Source: Rhodococcus wratislaviensis (lineage in GTDB: Bacteria; Actinomycetota; Actinomycetes; Mycobacteriales; Mycobacteriaceae). From it: a stretch of 64,000 nucleotides of DNA. Below, one piece after another: positions 25,097 to 33,451 of this stretch. Every line of letters starts with the position of its first letter. Position 1 is the stretch's first letter. The notes under the pieces were generated by a model. That model saw nothing but the letters and a program-made list of their open reading frames with translations. It did not search any database and was not told the DNA's origin. The stretch is taken from positions 1,271,001-1,335,000 of the forward strand of contig NZ_UAUI01000001.1 of assembly GCF_900455735.1 (NCBI RefSeq), written 5' to 3'. Made by a program: the position numbers and the translations under genes.

Positions 25097-25242
25097 CACC
25101 TTCCCTTGCTCGCGACCGACCATGCCTGGGGAGCGGCGGGCAACTCCCCGTGAGTCGTATCAAAGCAGAAGGATCCGACCTATGTGGGCCGAAATCGTTC
25201 TACGCCGACAGGCGTCGTTCACGCGAATGACGTCAATGAAGC

Positions 25243-25617
25243 CTATTGCGTTGCCTTCTCCCACCACCACGTGACGTAGACCGGATACGTCTGCAGCGGA
25301 TAGAGGAACGGCACGGCGTCGGCGAGGCTCCCGACCGGGTGGACTACGCCGTCCGGCCCCGCCTGGAGGCATCCGAAGGTGTGCCCGTGAAACGAACTGC
25401 ACGTGATCGGCTCGGCGGTTCCCCACGGGCTCAGGAGCAGCGCGTGATTGTCATTCGGGTCGAATGCGCCTGCGTCCGTGAGGGTTCGGAAGTAGTCGGT
25501 GACATCCCCCGCCGTTACGGGGCTCGGCGACGGCTCAGCCGACGCTCCCGGTGCGACGATGACCATCCCCGTCACAGCCACCGCCGCCGCACCCAATGCT
25601 GTCTTCCACCAACTCAT
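25243..25617 (-). CDS. Small secreted protein
   Basis: A 124-residue protein with a clear Sec signal (MSWWKTALGAAAVAVTGMVI, cleaved near PGASA/EPSPSP). The mature domain has two Cys (ITCSSFHGHTFGCLQ) and an aromatic C-terminus (FLYPLQTYPVYVTWWWEKAT). GAGGAGG lies before ATG 25617. No family recognised; the paired Cys residues suggest a disulfide. Confidence 0.75.
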   Translation of the reverse strand: MSWWKTALGAAAVAVTGMVIVAPGASAEPSPSPVTAGDVTDYFRTLTDAGAFDPNDNHALLLSPWGTAEPITCSSFHGHTFGCLQAGPDGVVHPVGSLADAVPFLYPLQTYPVYVTWWWEKATQ

Positions 25618-25684
25618 ACGCCCCTCCTCGCCACACGTTCGATGTGTGGTGAGCATCGGGCGCCGGGTCGGCGACGTTACCGGC

Positions 25685-27082
25685 CTACATCGACAGCACC
25701 ATCTGCGCGAAGAGTCGACCCCATTCGGGATCCATGGGCTGGTCGCGCTGCACCCAGCCCTCGACCATTGCGCCGATCAGTTCGAGGAACGTGATCGTGG
25801 GACGGCCCATCCAGAACACTTCTTCCCTGCCGACGATCGTCCCGTCGCTGGTCTGCCAGCCGAGGGCGGCGAGTCCCTCGGCGATCACGTCCCTGCGTTC
25901 GTCCGACGACGTGCCTGCGGCGAGCGTGAGAAGCACGAGGTATCCGGCCTCCCGCTCGATCTGCTCGGTGCCCAGCGGCAGGCGATCGAGCAGATGACGC
26001 CACATCTGTGTCGCGTTGTCCGCCATCGCCGTTCCGAGATTGGTTCGGACGAGTTTTCCCTTGTACTTCCGCACCAGTCCGAGTGTCTTGGCGTACTCCC
26101 GGAGCAGGTGGACGGGCCGTTGGTCCGTCTCGCGGTTGCTTGTCGCGGGCCAGTCGTCGAAGCCCGGTAGCTCCTGCCGCATCTCCGCCACCACGGCCGG
26201 CGGCAGGTAGCCCGCCTGGGTCAGCGTGATGCCGTCGGATCCGATGCGCTGCAGGAACCATCGCAGGTGCAGCGTCGCCAGTTCCTGGGCCGCGGGTATG
26301 TCGCCCCTCCGCTCGGTGAGGCGGGCGTGCTCGAGCAGCGAAAAGACGTGCGGGGCAGCCTGATGGGGGATCCGGCGCAGCAGTTCGGCGAGCTTCGAAT
26401 CCGTCACCGGCCCGTGGTCACGGATCACGACTTCGATCCGCAGGTTACGGTTCACGGCGTCGACGCCGAACGATTCGGGCGCGAACCCCGGCCCGACCCA
26501 CGCCCCGGCGTCGTGATGACCGGGGTGCGACGGCGTGGCCAGGACCGTCAGCAGGTCGGCGTATCCGCCCGGTCCGCCGCAATCCTCGGGTGGGCAGGCG
26601 CGAGCGCCGGCGAGGCAGGACACCGTCGGTGCCGGCTCGTCGGAGTCGATCCGTTCGAGGACGATCGTATGGTCCCAGCCGTCGCCGAAGTCGTATTGAT
26701 ACGACAGCAGCTCGCCGGGTTCGGCCAGAACCTGATCGAGCCGGACCGCGTCCTCGCACAGCTCGTCGTCCTCGTCGGCGAAGCCCTCGTCGATGCTCTC
26801 GCGCATCTCGTACCGCTCCGAGGCGGGCGGCTCGCCGCCGACCCACGAATGCAGGTGGCTGTCCTGCCAGCCCATGACCGTCTGCACGATCGGGTGCAGC
26901 TCGTGCAGCCGAAGGTTCGACGGCACGACGAACTGCCGCCAGATGGCCGGCGACACGTCGTCGAGCTCGATCCGCAGGTGGTAGCTCGCGACGTCACGGC
27001 GACGCGGCCGTTCCGACGGCCGGACGATCACCGGCACGTCGGGGACGACGGACAGATGTCGGCGTTTACCCGAAGCGGTCAT
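25685..27082 (-). CDS. Plasmid pRiA4b ORF-3-like family protein
   Basis: A 465-residue protein with the pRiA4b ORF-3/IS1096-type domain at about residues 30-215: YHLRIELDDVSPAIWRQFVV, LHELHPIVQTVMGWQDSHLH, YQYDFGDGWDHTIVLERI, CPPEDCGGPGGYADLL. Two Cys-containing segments (CLAGARACPPEDCGG) could bind zinc. The C-terminal half (SKLAELLRRIPHQAAPHVFS onward) is helical and found in some actinobacterial members. Despite the plasmid/IS name, it shows no transposase catalytic motif. ATG 27082. Confidence 0.8.
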   Translation of the reverse strand: MTASGKRRHLSVVPDVPVIVRPSERPRRRDVASYHLRIELDDVSPAIWRQFVVPSNLRLHELHPIVQTVMGWQDSHLHSWVGGEPPASERYEMRESIDEGFADEDDELCEDAVRLDQVLAEPGELLSYQYDFGDGWDHTIVLERIDSDEPAPTVSCLAGARACPPEDCGGPGGYADLLTVLATPSHPGHHDAGAWVGPGFAPESFGVDAVNRNLRIEVVIRDHGPVTDSKLAELLRRIPHQAAPHVFSLLEHARLTERRGDIPAAQELATLHLRWFLQRIGSDGITLTQAGYLPPAVVAEMRQELPGFDDWPATSNRETDQRPVHLLREYAKTLGLVRKYKGKLVRTNLGTAMADNATQMWRHLLDRLPLGTEQIEREAGYLVLLTLAAGTSSDERRDVIAEGLAALGWQTSDGTIVGREEVFWMGRPTITFLELIGAMVEGWVQRDQPMDPEWGRLFAQMVLSM

Positions 27083-27143
27083 GGCGTCATGGTAGGTGGG
27101 AGGCAGCGGTGTCCGGCACAAGTGCTGACGATAGCGTGAGCGC

Positions 27144-28322
27144 ATGTCGGTGTCCGCAGTTCTCGCAGGTCGGTACGAGTTGCGGGGAGTGCTGGGGCGC
27201 GGCGGAATGGCCGATGTGCACGACGGATGGGACCTGCGCCTGCAGCGACCGGTCGCGATCAAGGTGCTGCGCCCGGAACTGGCGTCCGCCCCCGACACAC
27301 GCAGACGGTTCGAGGCGGAGGCCCGGCTGGCCGCCACGTTGAATCACCCGAACGTGGTCGCGGTGCACGACTGCGGCGAGGACGCCGGACTGGCGTTCAT
27401 CGTGATGGAGCGCCTGCCCGGGCGCACCCTCGCCGACGAGATCGCCGCCGGTCCGCTACCCGACGCGCGGGTGCGGTCGGTCCTCGCCGACGTGCTCGCC
27501 GCTGTCGCCGCAGCTCACGGGGCCGGGATCCTGCACCGCGACATCAAACCGGGGAACGTGCTGTTCACCGCCGAGGGCACGGTGAAGGTCACCGACTTCG
27601 GTATCGCGAAGAGCGCCGCCTCCGACCACACCGCGACCGGACAGGTGCTGGGCACCGTGGCCTACCTCAGTCCGGATCGCATCCTGGGCACCCCTGCCAC
27701 GACCGCTGACGACCTCTACGCCGTCGGCGTCGTCGGCTACGAAGCCCTCGCCGGGCACCGGCCGTTCACCGGCGACAACATCCTGTCGCTCGCCCGGGCC
27801 ATCACCGACGGGGCGCCCCGGCCGCTGCGCGAAACGCGTCCGGACGCCGATCCGCACCTCGTGCACACCATCGAGCGGGCGATGGCTCACGACCCGCAGC
27901 AGCGGTACGCCGACGCCCGGGTCATGCGGGACGCCGTCCTCGGAGCACCCGGCGCGCATCCGCCGCCGACGAGAACATTCACACCGACGACGGTCCATGA
28001 GCTGCCGCCCGAGTCCCCGCAACCACGGCGGATCGGCCTGATCGTTGCTCTCGTCGCCGCGGTGCTGGTGGCGCTGGTCGTGGCGGCGCTGGCCATCGCG
28101 TCGCAGGACCAGGACGGCACGGTCGGTCCCGATGCGAGCACCACCGCCGTCGTTCCCGCCCCGGCGCCCGTCTCCGCCCCGAGCAGTGCCGTCGAGGTCA
28201 ACCCGGTTGCGCCTCCCCCACCGACCGGCGCCCCGGCACCGAAGACCGGACCTGGAAACAACAACGGCAACAACGGCAACGGAAACAACAAGCCCAAGGA
28301 CAAGGAGAAGGACGGCAACTGA
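27144..28322 (+). CDS. PknB-like membrane Ser/Thr protein kinase
   Basis: A 392-residue receptor-like kinase. The kinase domain (residues 9-265) has the Gly loop LGRGGMADV, the Lys of VAIKVL, catalytic loop HRDIKPGNVLF, DFGIAKS, LGTVAYLSPDRI and a DDLYAVGVVGYEAL segment. A membrane helix lies at about 296-318 (IGLIVALVAAVLVALVVAAL). The outside tail is about 70 residues of Pro/Ala then Asn/Gly/Lys low complexity with no PASTA or other sensor domain. Its target is unknown. It ends one base from the stop of the convergent receiver-like gene. Confidence 0.92.
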   Translation: MSVSAVLAGRYELRGVLGRGGMADVHDGWDLRLQRPVAIKVLRPELASAPDTRRRFEAEARLAATLNHPNVVAVHDCGEDAGLAFIVMERLPGRTLADEIAAGPLPDARVRSVLADVLAAVAAAHGAGILHRDIKPGNVLFTAEGTVKVTDFGIAKSAASDHTATGQVLGTVAYLSPDRILGTPATTADDLYAVGVVGYEALAGHRPFTGDNILSLARAITDGAPRPLRETRPDADPHLVHTIERAMAHDPQQRYADARVMRDAVLGAPGAHPPPTRTFTPTTVHELPPESPQPRRIGLIVALVAAVLVALVVAALAIASQDQDGTVGPDASTTAVVPAPAPVSAPSSAVEVNPVAPPPPTGAPAPKTGPGNNNGNNGNGNNKPKDKEKDGN

Positions 28323-28323
28323 C

Positions 28324-28677
28324 CTAGTCGGACTGCGCGTCTTCGTCGCCTGCCGCTGCGTGAACCTTGAACAGCACGATCTGTTCGTTGGCGAACGGGA
28401 TGACCGACGCCGGGCTCGCTCCGGCCGTGCGGGGCAGCAGGTGCACGGGGACGTCCGGTGTGACGCCGAGCACGAAGTCCCGCATGGCATCCCGGGCGGG
28501 ATCGTCGAGGCCGCCGCCGATCACGACGAGGTCGACGTTTCCGTCCAGGAGTGCCCGCCGGATCAGTTCGCGGTCGTTGGATGCCACGACGTCCCGCCCG
28601 AACCGGGTCAGTTCCTCCTTCAACACGTCCAGCGTGGACTGGCGCCTGCCGATGAGGAGGAGCCGGGGTTCGCTCAT
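28324..28677 (-). CDS. Receiver-like small protein
   Basis: A 117-residue protein with a Rossmann-like receiver layout: RLLLIGRRQSTLDVLKEELT, GRDVVASNDRELIRRALLDG, then VDLVVIGGGLDD where the phosphoacceptor Asp would be replaced by Gly. VPVHLLPRTAGASPASV and a C-terminal strand follow. It is probably a degenerate, non-phosphorylated receiver. Its ATG overlaps the LLM oxidoreductase stop (ATGA), so the pair is translationally coupled. Confidence 0.65.
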   Translation of the reverse strand: MSEPRLLLIGRRQSTLDVLKEELTRFGRDVVASNDRELIRRALLDGNVDLVVIGGGLDDPARDAMRDFVLGVTPDVPVHLLPRTAGASPASVIPFANEQIVLFKVHAAAGDEDAQSD

Positions 28678-29582
28678 GCCCGCGCACCCGTTCCGCGGTG
28701 CTGATCCACTGCGGCCCGAACGGCGGGCGCGACGTCGGCCGCGAACCTGCGCACCTGGGTGAGGTCGTCGCCGTCGGTGCCGAACACGAACGTGTCCATG
28801 CCCGTCTCCACCGCGAGTTCCGTCAGCTGGCTCACCCACTGCTCGGTGGTTCCGTTAAACAATTTGTCCGACGGTGTGTCGCTCACCTGACCGAACACGT
28901 TGTAGGCGCGGACGATCGAGCTCGGGTCCCGGCCCGCATCCGTCGTACCCGCATCGATCCTCGCGTGCATGCCGGGCAGGACCTCGGGCGGAAAGTACGA
29001 GCTCGACGGGACCCACCCGTCCGCAGACCGTCCCAGCGCACGCAGCAGCCGGGGGCCGCCGACGCCCAGCCAGATCCCGATCCGGTGCGCCGGGACCGGT
29101 CCGGGATGCACGCCCGCGAGGCGATAGTGCTCACCCTCGGAATACACGGCACGTTCACCGGACCACATCAGGCGGAGCACCTCGACCGCTTCCTCCAATG
29201 CCGTCGCGGCCTGCCTGGGAGTGCGCACGTCACCGCCCATCGCCCCGATCGCCTCCCAGAACGCACCCGCACCCAACGCCAGTTCGAATCGGCCTCCCGA
29301 CATCACATCGAGGCTGGCCGCAGCCTTCGCCATCACGGCCGGCGGGCGAAGCGGCAGGCACGCGACGTCGGGAAACACGCGCACCCGCTCGGTCCTGGCC
29401 AGCAACGTGCCCATCAGCGACCAGCAGTCGAGGAATTTCGCCTGGTAGGGGTGGTCTTGGACGCCGATCAGGTCGAGGCCCGTCTCGTCGGCGAGCGCGG
29501 CGACTTCGAACGTGTTGGCCAGCAACTCCACCGACGGAGTGACGAACACCCCGAACTGCAGGACCCTGCCGTAGTCGGTCAT
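28674..29582 (-). CDS. LLM-class F420- or flavin-dependent oxidoreductase
   Basis: A 302-residue bacterial luciferase-like TIM-barrel protein: VLQFGVFVTPSVELLANTFE, DLIGVQDHPYQAKFLDCWSL, RVRVFPDVACLPLRPPAVMA, LDVMSGGRFELALGAGAFWE, GIWLGVGGPRLLRALGRSAD. The style is typical of actinobacterial F420-dependent members, though FMN use cannot be excluded. The substrate is unknown. It is first in a two-gene unit with the receiver-like protein and divergent from the small acetyltransferase gene. Confidence 0.87.
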   Translation of the reverse strand: MTDYGRVLQFGVFVTPSVELLANTFEVAALADETGLDLIGVQDHPYQAKFLDCWSLMGTLLARTERVRVFPDVACLPLRPPAVMAKAAASLDVMSGGRFELALGAGAFWEAIGAMGGDVRTPRQAATALEEAVEVLRLMWSGERAVYSEGEHYRLAGVHPGPVPAHRIGIWLGVGGPRLLRALGRSADGWVPSSSYFPPEVLPGMHARIDAGTTDAGRDPSSIVRAYNVFGQVSDTPSDKLFNGTTEQWVSQLTELAVETGMDTFVFGTDGDDLTQVRRFAADVAPAVRAAVDQHRGTGARA

Positions 29583-29692
29583 GGCGGTCGCGTCCCCTCT
29601 CGGATCGCGGAACTCCTTCGATCATCCACCACCTCGACGTCCGGGAACACCCGGCGCGCACTCGGAACGGAGCCGGGCGGCATAGTGGGTTC

Positions 29693-30040
29693 ATGACAGA
29701 CGACACGAAGAACGGTCCCGCACCCGAGGTCCGGAACGCCCCCGAACTCCACCGATTCGAGGTCCACGTCGACGGTGAACTGGCCGGGTTCACCGAGTAC
29801 CTCGACGACGAGAATCAACGGATCTTCTTCCACACCGAGATCGGCGAGCAGTTCGGGGGGCGTGGCCTCGCCACCACCCTGATCCGAAGCGCGCTCACCG
29901 AGACCGTCGGGGGCGGCAAGCGGATCGTGCCGATCTGCCCGTTCGTCGCCGGTTACCTGAAGAAGCACGACGACTTCGCCGACGACACCGACCCGGTCAC
30001 CCCGGCCGCGATCCAGGCGGTGCGGCAGTCGCAGGGCTGA
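29693..30040 (+). CDS. Small GNAT-like N-acetyltransferase (COG2388/YjdJ type)
   Basis: A 115-residue short GNAT protein: RFEVHVDGELAGFTEYLDDE, IFFHTEIGEQFGGRGLATTL (the acetyl-CoA loop in EQFGGRGLA), IRSALTETVGGGKRIVPICP and FVAGYLKKHDDF. It matches the minimal GNAT family that acetylates small or protein substrates with a Cys near the active site (PICPF). ATG 29693. Its stop codon directly abuts that of the NhaA-DsbA gene. Confidence 0.85.
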   Translation: MTDDTKNGPAPEVRNAPELHRFEVHVDGELAGFTEYLDDENQRIFFHTEIGEQFGGRGLATTLIRSALTETVGGGKRIVPICPFVAGYLKKHDDFADDTDPVTPAAIQAVRQSQG

Positions 30041-31909
30041 TCAGGGCGCGCCGTCGACGCCGCGCGCCTCCTCGAGCTGCCGGATGAGGGTGGCGGCGTC
30101 GTAGGGGCCGCTGTGCCGGGCGAGGTCCGTGCCCGTCGCGCCGAGGTAGAACGTGGGGGTCACCCGGAAATCGCTCGACTCGGCGTCGAGTTCGTCGTCG
30201 TCGATGCGGTGAACGTAGGTGCCCCGGCGGATGTCTTCCTCGAACCGGTCCATGTCGAGCCCCAACTCGGCGGCGTAACCGAAGATCTCGGCCTCGGCGA
30301 GGGCGTCGCTGTTGGCGAACAGGTGGTCGTGCATCTCCCAGAACCGGCCCTGCGCGGCGGCCGCTTCGCTCGCCTGGGCGGCGAAACGCGCGTGCGGATG
30401 CACGGCGTCGAGTGGGAGATGCCGGAAGACGTAGCGGAGCTCGTCCCCGAAATGCGCCCGCACGTCCCGGATGCTGCCGGTGGCCTTGCTGCAGAACGGG
30501 CACTCGAAGTCGCCGTATTCGACGAGGGTGAGCGGCGCATCCACCGGTCCGCGCAGGTGATCGCGTCCGAGGTGGACGGGCCGGAGCAAGGTGAGTCCGG
30601 CGACCTCGGTCGGAGGGTGCACCCAGTCCGACAGCCGGAACAGCGCCCACCCGAGGACGGTGGCGATGACGGCCGCCGTCAGGACGCCGACCCGAGCGTC
30701 GTTGGCCAGCTCGGGTGAGTCGATGGCCAGGTCGACGATGAACAGCGAGATCGTGAAGCCGATGCCGGCCAGTGCGCTGCCACCGGCGATCTGCGACAGT
30801 GTCAGCCCGGGTGGCAGGCTGCCCGGCCGCAGTTTCGCGAACAGGGCCGTGGCCGCGGTGATGCCGACGAGCTTGCCGACTACCAGGCCGAGCACGATGC
30901 CCCACGCCAGCGGAGACTGTGCCGCGTCCGCGAGCGTCTGCCCGGTGATGACGACGCCGGCGTTGGCGAGCGCGAAGATCGGGACGACGAGGAACGCCGT
31001 GTACGGCTGGTAGAAGCGCAGGAGCCGCTCGTTGACGGACACCGCGCGCAGCACACCGAGCTGGGCGGCGCGAGCGTAGTCGGAGTTCGGTGACTGCCGG
31101 AATGCGCGCGTGAGTTCACCTGCCCGCTCCACCTCGCTGCGCCGCGGCGGATACACGGGCAGGATCAGCGCGATCAGCACGCCGACGAGGGTGGGGTGGA
31201 CACCGGACTCGTAGAACGCGACCCACGTGCCCGCCGCGACGATGAAGTACGCGACGCCACGCCACACCTCGAGCTTGCGCAACTGGATGATCAGAAGCAG
31301 TCCGACACAACCGAGGAGCAGCGGTCCGAGCCGGAGGTTGTCGGTGTAGAAGAAGGCGATGATGGCCAGGGCGCCGATGTCGTCGGCGACGGCCAGCGTC
31401 AGGATGAACACGCGCAACCGGGCGGGGCATCGGGGTCCGACGAGCGCGAGTGCGCCCAGCACAAACGCCGTGTCCGTGGAGACGACGACGCCCCACGCAG
31501 TGGCCTCGTCCCCGGTGGGATTGAGGATCAGGAACAGCACGGCGGGCAGGGCCAGACCCGCGATCGCGGCGAGGAGTGGGACGGCGGCGCGGGCGCGGTC
31601 GGTGAGTTCGCCGATCGTCAGCTCACGCTTCACCTCGAGCCCCACGACGAAGAAGAACAGCGTCATCAACCCGTCGTTGACCCAGTGCTTCAGGTCGAGG
31701 CTGATGCTGTAGTCGCTGATCTGGATCGTCACCGGGGTGTGCCAGAACGATTCGTACGAATCACCGATGTTGGCCCACACCAACGCCAGGATCGTGGCGA
31801 CGAGGAGGAAACCGGCCGACAGCTTGTCGTCGTCGGTGTCGTCGCGGATCAGGGCCAACCGCGCCGACAGTCGCCGAAGTGTGGTGGGGCTGCTCTGCTC
31901 GACCGTCAT
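30041..31909 (-). CDS. nhaA: NhaA Na+/H+ antiporter fused to a DsbA-like thioredoxin domain
   Basis: A 622-residue fusion. Residues about 25-430 are a complete NhaA with 11-12 membrane helices: [36 protein letters not shown], and [18 protein letters not shown] carrying the paired Asp. Residues about 450-615 are a DsbA/thioredoxin-fold domain with the CPFC redox motif ([13 protein letters not shown], Cys about 470 and 473) and the cis-Pro in VTPTFYLG. Topology would decide whether the thioredoxin domain is cytoplasmic. It is last in a unit with an alpha/beta hydrolase and an SRPBCC gene, 10 nt after the latter. Confidence 0.92.
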   Translation of the reverse strand: MTVEQSSPTTLRRLSARLALIRDDTDDDKLSAGFLLVATILALVWANIGDSYESFWHTPVTIQISDYSISLDLKHWVNDGLMTLFFFVVGLEVKRELTIGELTDRARAAVPLLAAIAGLALPAVLFLILNPTGDEATAWGVVVSTDTAFVLGALALVGPRCPARLRVFILTLAVADDIGALAIIAFFYTDNLRLGPLLLGCVGLLLIIQLRKLEVWRGVAYFIVAAGTWVAFYESGVHPTLVGVLIALILPVYPPRRSEVERAGELTRAFRQSPNSDYARAAQLGVLRAVSVNERLLRFYQPYTAFLVVPIFALANAGVVITGQTLADAAQSPLAWGIVLGLVVGKLVGITAATALFAKLRPGSLPPGLTLSQIAGGSALAGIGFTISLFIVDLAIDSPELANDARVGVLTAAVIATVLGWALFRLSDWVHPPTEVAGLTLLRPVHLGRDHLRGPVDAPLTLVEYGDFECPFCSKATGSIRDVRAHFGDELRYVFRHLPLDAVHPHARFAAQASEAAAAQGRFWEMHDHLFANSDALAEAEIFGYAAELGLDMDRFEEDIRRGTYVHRIDDDELDAESSDFRVTPTFYLGATGTDLARHSGPYDAATLIRQLEEARGVDGAP

Positions 31910-31919
31910 CTGGTCCCCG

Positions 31920-32360
31920 TCAGACGTAGTTCTCGAGTACGAACTTGGTGAATCCCTTGCGGATCAAGCGCACGGCCTGCTTCTGCCCCTGACGCAGCAC
32001 GGACTTCGGCACCCACACCTTCGGCTCGACCGACATCGTGAGGTGCACCGACGTCCCGCGCGCAGTAGGGGTCAGCCGGTACTCCCCCTCCTGGCACTTC
32101 TGCTTCTCGCTCTCGAGGAGCGTCCACGACATCTGCTCGTCCCCGAGCCACTTGTGCTCGGCCAGCTGAGTGTCCGCGACGCCGAGGACGGCGAGCGTCA
32201 TCCGCACGGTGCGGGGGCGTCCGTCGTCGAATCGGGACTCGACGACCACCTTCTTGTGCACCGCCGACCACTCCGGGATCCGTTCGACATCCGCCAGCGC
32301 CGCCATCACCTGGTCCTGGGGCGCCTCGATCTCGAACTCGCCCGATACCGACAACGCCAT
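31920..32360 (-). CDS. SRPBCC (START-like) family protein
   Basis: A 146-residue START/Bet v 1-like protein: [58 protein letters not shown], then a C-terminal amphipathic helix ([20 protein letters not shown]). Such proteins bind hydrophobic ligands in a helix-grip pocket; the ligand is unknown. It sits between an alpha/beta hydrolase gene (33 nt upstream) and nhaA-dsbA (10 nt downstream). Confidence 0.85.
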   Translation of the reverse strand: MALSVSGEFEIEAPQDQVMAALADVERIPEWSAVHKKVVVESRFDDGRPRTVRMTLAVLGVADTQLAEHKWLGDEQMSWTLLESEKQKCQEGEYRLTPTARGTSVHLTMSVEPKVWVPKSVLRQGQKQAVRLIRKGFTKFVLENYV

Positions 32361-32393
32361 CGATTGCTCTCCTTCTCGTCGGATCTACATGCC

Positions 32394-33095
32394 CTACAGT
32401 TCGGACGCGTAGCGCTCCAGCATGGCAGCAAGTTCGCCGGGGCGCGCGAGTGCCGCCAGATGGCCCGTGTCGATGACCTCCGGTGCGATGCCCAGCCGCT
32501 CCCGGACGATCCGCTGCATGAAGTCGAGCGGGAAGAGCCGATCGCGCCTCCCGGCGACGACCCGCGTCTTCACGTGCGGCCACGCGTCCGCCTGCCACAC
32601 CGTCTCGAACGGGGTGTTCGACACGACAGGCTCCTCCTGGCTGAACGCCTCCTCGGTGACGTCGTCGGGCACGTCGTGGAAGAACAACGCCCGCAGGTCG
32701 TCGGGCGCGTCCGGGTCGCGGCCCTCCAGCACGGCGAACGCCCGTTTCGCCTCCGGCTGTCCGGTGGTCCCCCACCACTGCCCGGGTGTCTCCCCCGGCG
32801 CGGGCAGCATGGGTGCCAGGAGAACCAGCAGGTCGACGTCGACCTCGCCGCGCTGACAGACGATCGCCGCGGTGAACGCGGACATGGACTGCGCGACCAG
32901 CACGATCGACCCCTCGACGTCCTCGACCGCGTCCACGACGACGTCGGCGAACTCGTACTGCCCCGCCGTGTCGTCGCCGTACGGAAGGTCGACGGCGATC
33001 ACCGAGTGCCCGCTGCCCTCCAGGATCGGTGCGACGCGGTGCCAGTACCACGAGTCCGAGCCGGCGCCGGGCAGCAGAACGAAGGTTGCGGGCAT
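32394..33095 (-). CDS. Alpha/beta hydrolase
   Basis: A 233-residue hydrolase: FVLLPGAGSDSWYWHRVAPI (oxyanion region), VIAVDLPYGDDTAGQYEF, nucleophile elbow LVAQSMSAFTAA (Ser about 90), acid near VVAGRRDRLFPLDFM, and His in DTGHLAALARPGELAAML. It resembles the esterase/salicylate-binding-protein-like group common in actinobacteria. Substrate unknown. First gene of the presumed hydrolase-SRPBCC-nhaA unit. Confidence 0.87.
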   Translation of the reverse strand: MPATFVLLPGAGSDSWYWHRVAPILEGSGHSVIAVDLPYGDDTAGQYEFADVVVDAVEDVEGSIVLVAQSMSAFTAAIVCQRGEVDVDLLVLLAPMLPAPGETPGQWWGTTGQPEAKRAFAVLEGRDPDAPDDLRALFFHDVPDDVTEEAFSQEEPVVSNTPFETVWQADAWPHVKTRVVAGRRDRLFPLDFMQRIVRERLGIAPEVIDTGHLAALARPGELAAMLERYASEL

Positions 33096-33149
33096 CTCGA
33101 CTCATCTCCTGTTTCCGGGACACGAACGGTCGAGTCGAGCCTAAGCGTT

Positions 33150-33193
33150 ACGTGCGCGGCAATGCGCGCCCGAACACACTTTGCCACTCACCT
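33150..33193. repeat. Dispersed palindrome, family A, copy 2 (imperfect)
   Basis: The right arm CTTTGCCACTCAC (33179-33191) is the same as in copy 1, and the left arm ACGTGCGCGGCAATG (33150-33164) has three mismatches. The loop CGCGCCCGAACACA resembles copy 1 (CGTGCCCGAGCACA). It sits upstream of the alpha/beta hydrolase gene and, with copy 3, brackets a short segment holding a hairpin and a 25-codon frame. Confidence 0.7.
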
Positions 33194-33240
33194 GCGGGTC
33201 CTGAAACGGAACAGCTCCGGCCGCCGATACACCCAGTAGA

Positions 33241-33258
33241 TCGGACAAGAAAGTCCGA
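33241..33258. other. Perfect hairpin in the 33.1-33.45 kb gap
   Basis: TCGGAC (33241-33246) and GTCCGA (33253-33258) enclose AAGAAA. It may be a terminator or a structured leader for the small frame at 33300. No promoter is evident. Confidence 0.35.
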
Positions 33259-33299
33259 CCGTGCCGGGATCAATCACAATTTTCGAGAACTGAGCTGAC

Positions 33300-33377
33300 A
33301 TGTTCACCAACCATCTCTTCGGCGGAATGACCGAACAGGAAATCGACATCGAGATCGCCGACGAGTTGGCGGCCTGA
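33300..33377 (+). CDS. Possible 25-residue acidic peptide
   Basis: ATG 33300 opens a 25-codon frame, MFTNHLFGGMTEQEIDIEIA followed by DELAA. It reads like the end of a real protein or a small acidic peptide (seven acidic residues). No good ribosome-binding site precedes it (GAGAACTGAGCTGAC). It lies between two family-A palindromes. I list it because its composition is coding-like; it may equally be a gene remnant. Confidence 0.25.
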   Translation: MFTNHLFGGMTEQEIDIEIADELAA

Positions 33378-33390
33378 CGCAGCTCCCCGC

Positions 33391-33434
33391 ACGTGAGTGG
33401 CGATGTGCACCCCGGCACGCTGCGCCACTCACGT
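33391..33434. repeat. Dispersed palindrome, family A, copy 3
   Basis: Arms ACGTGAGTGGCG (33391-33402) and CGCCACTCACGT (33423-33434) are perfect over 12 bp, with inner GTGC/GCAC as in copy 1. It lies 17 nt before the stop end of the ADP-ribosylglycohydrolase gene on the opposite strand. Likely terminator. Confidence 0.8.
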
Positions 33435-33451
33435 ACGAATGACCTTCATGC

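Noticed and set aside
25685-27082. pRiA4b ORF-3-like protein as a transposase or plasmid marker
   Set aside because: It has no DDE or tyrosine-recombinase motif and no flanking repeats; the family name is historical.
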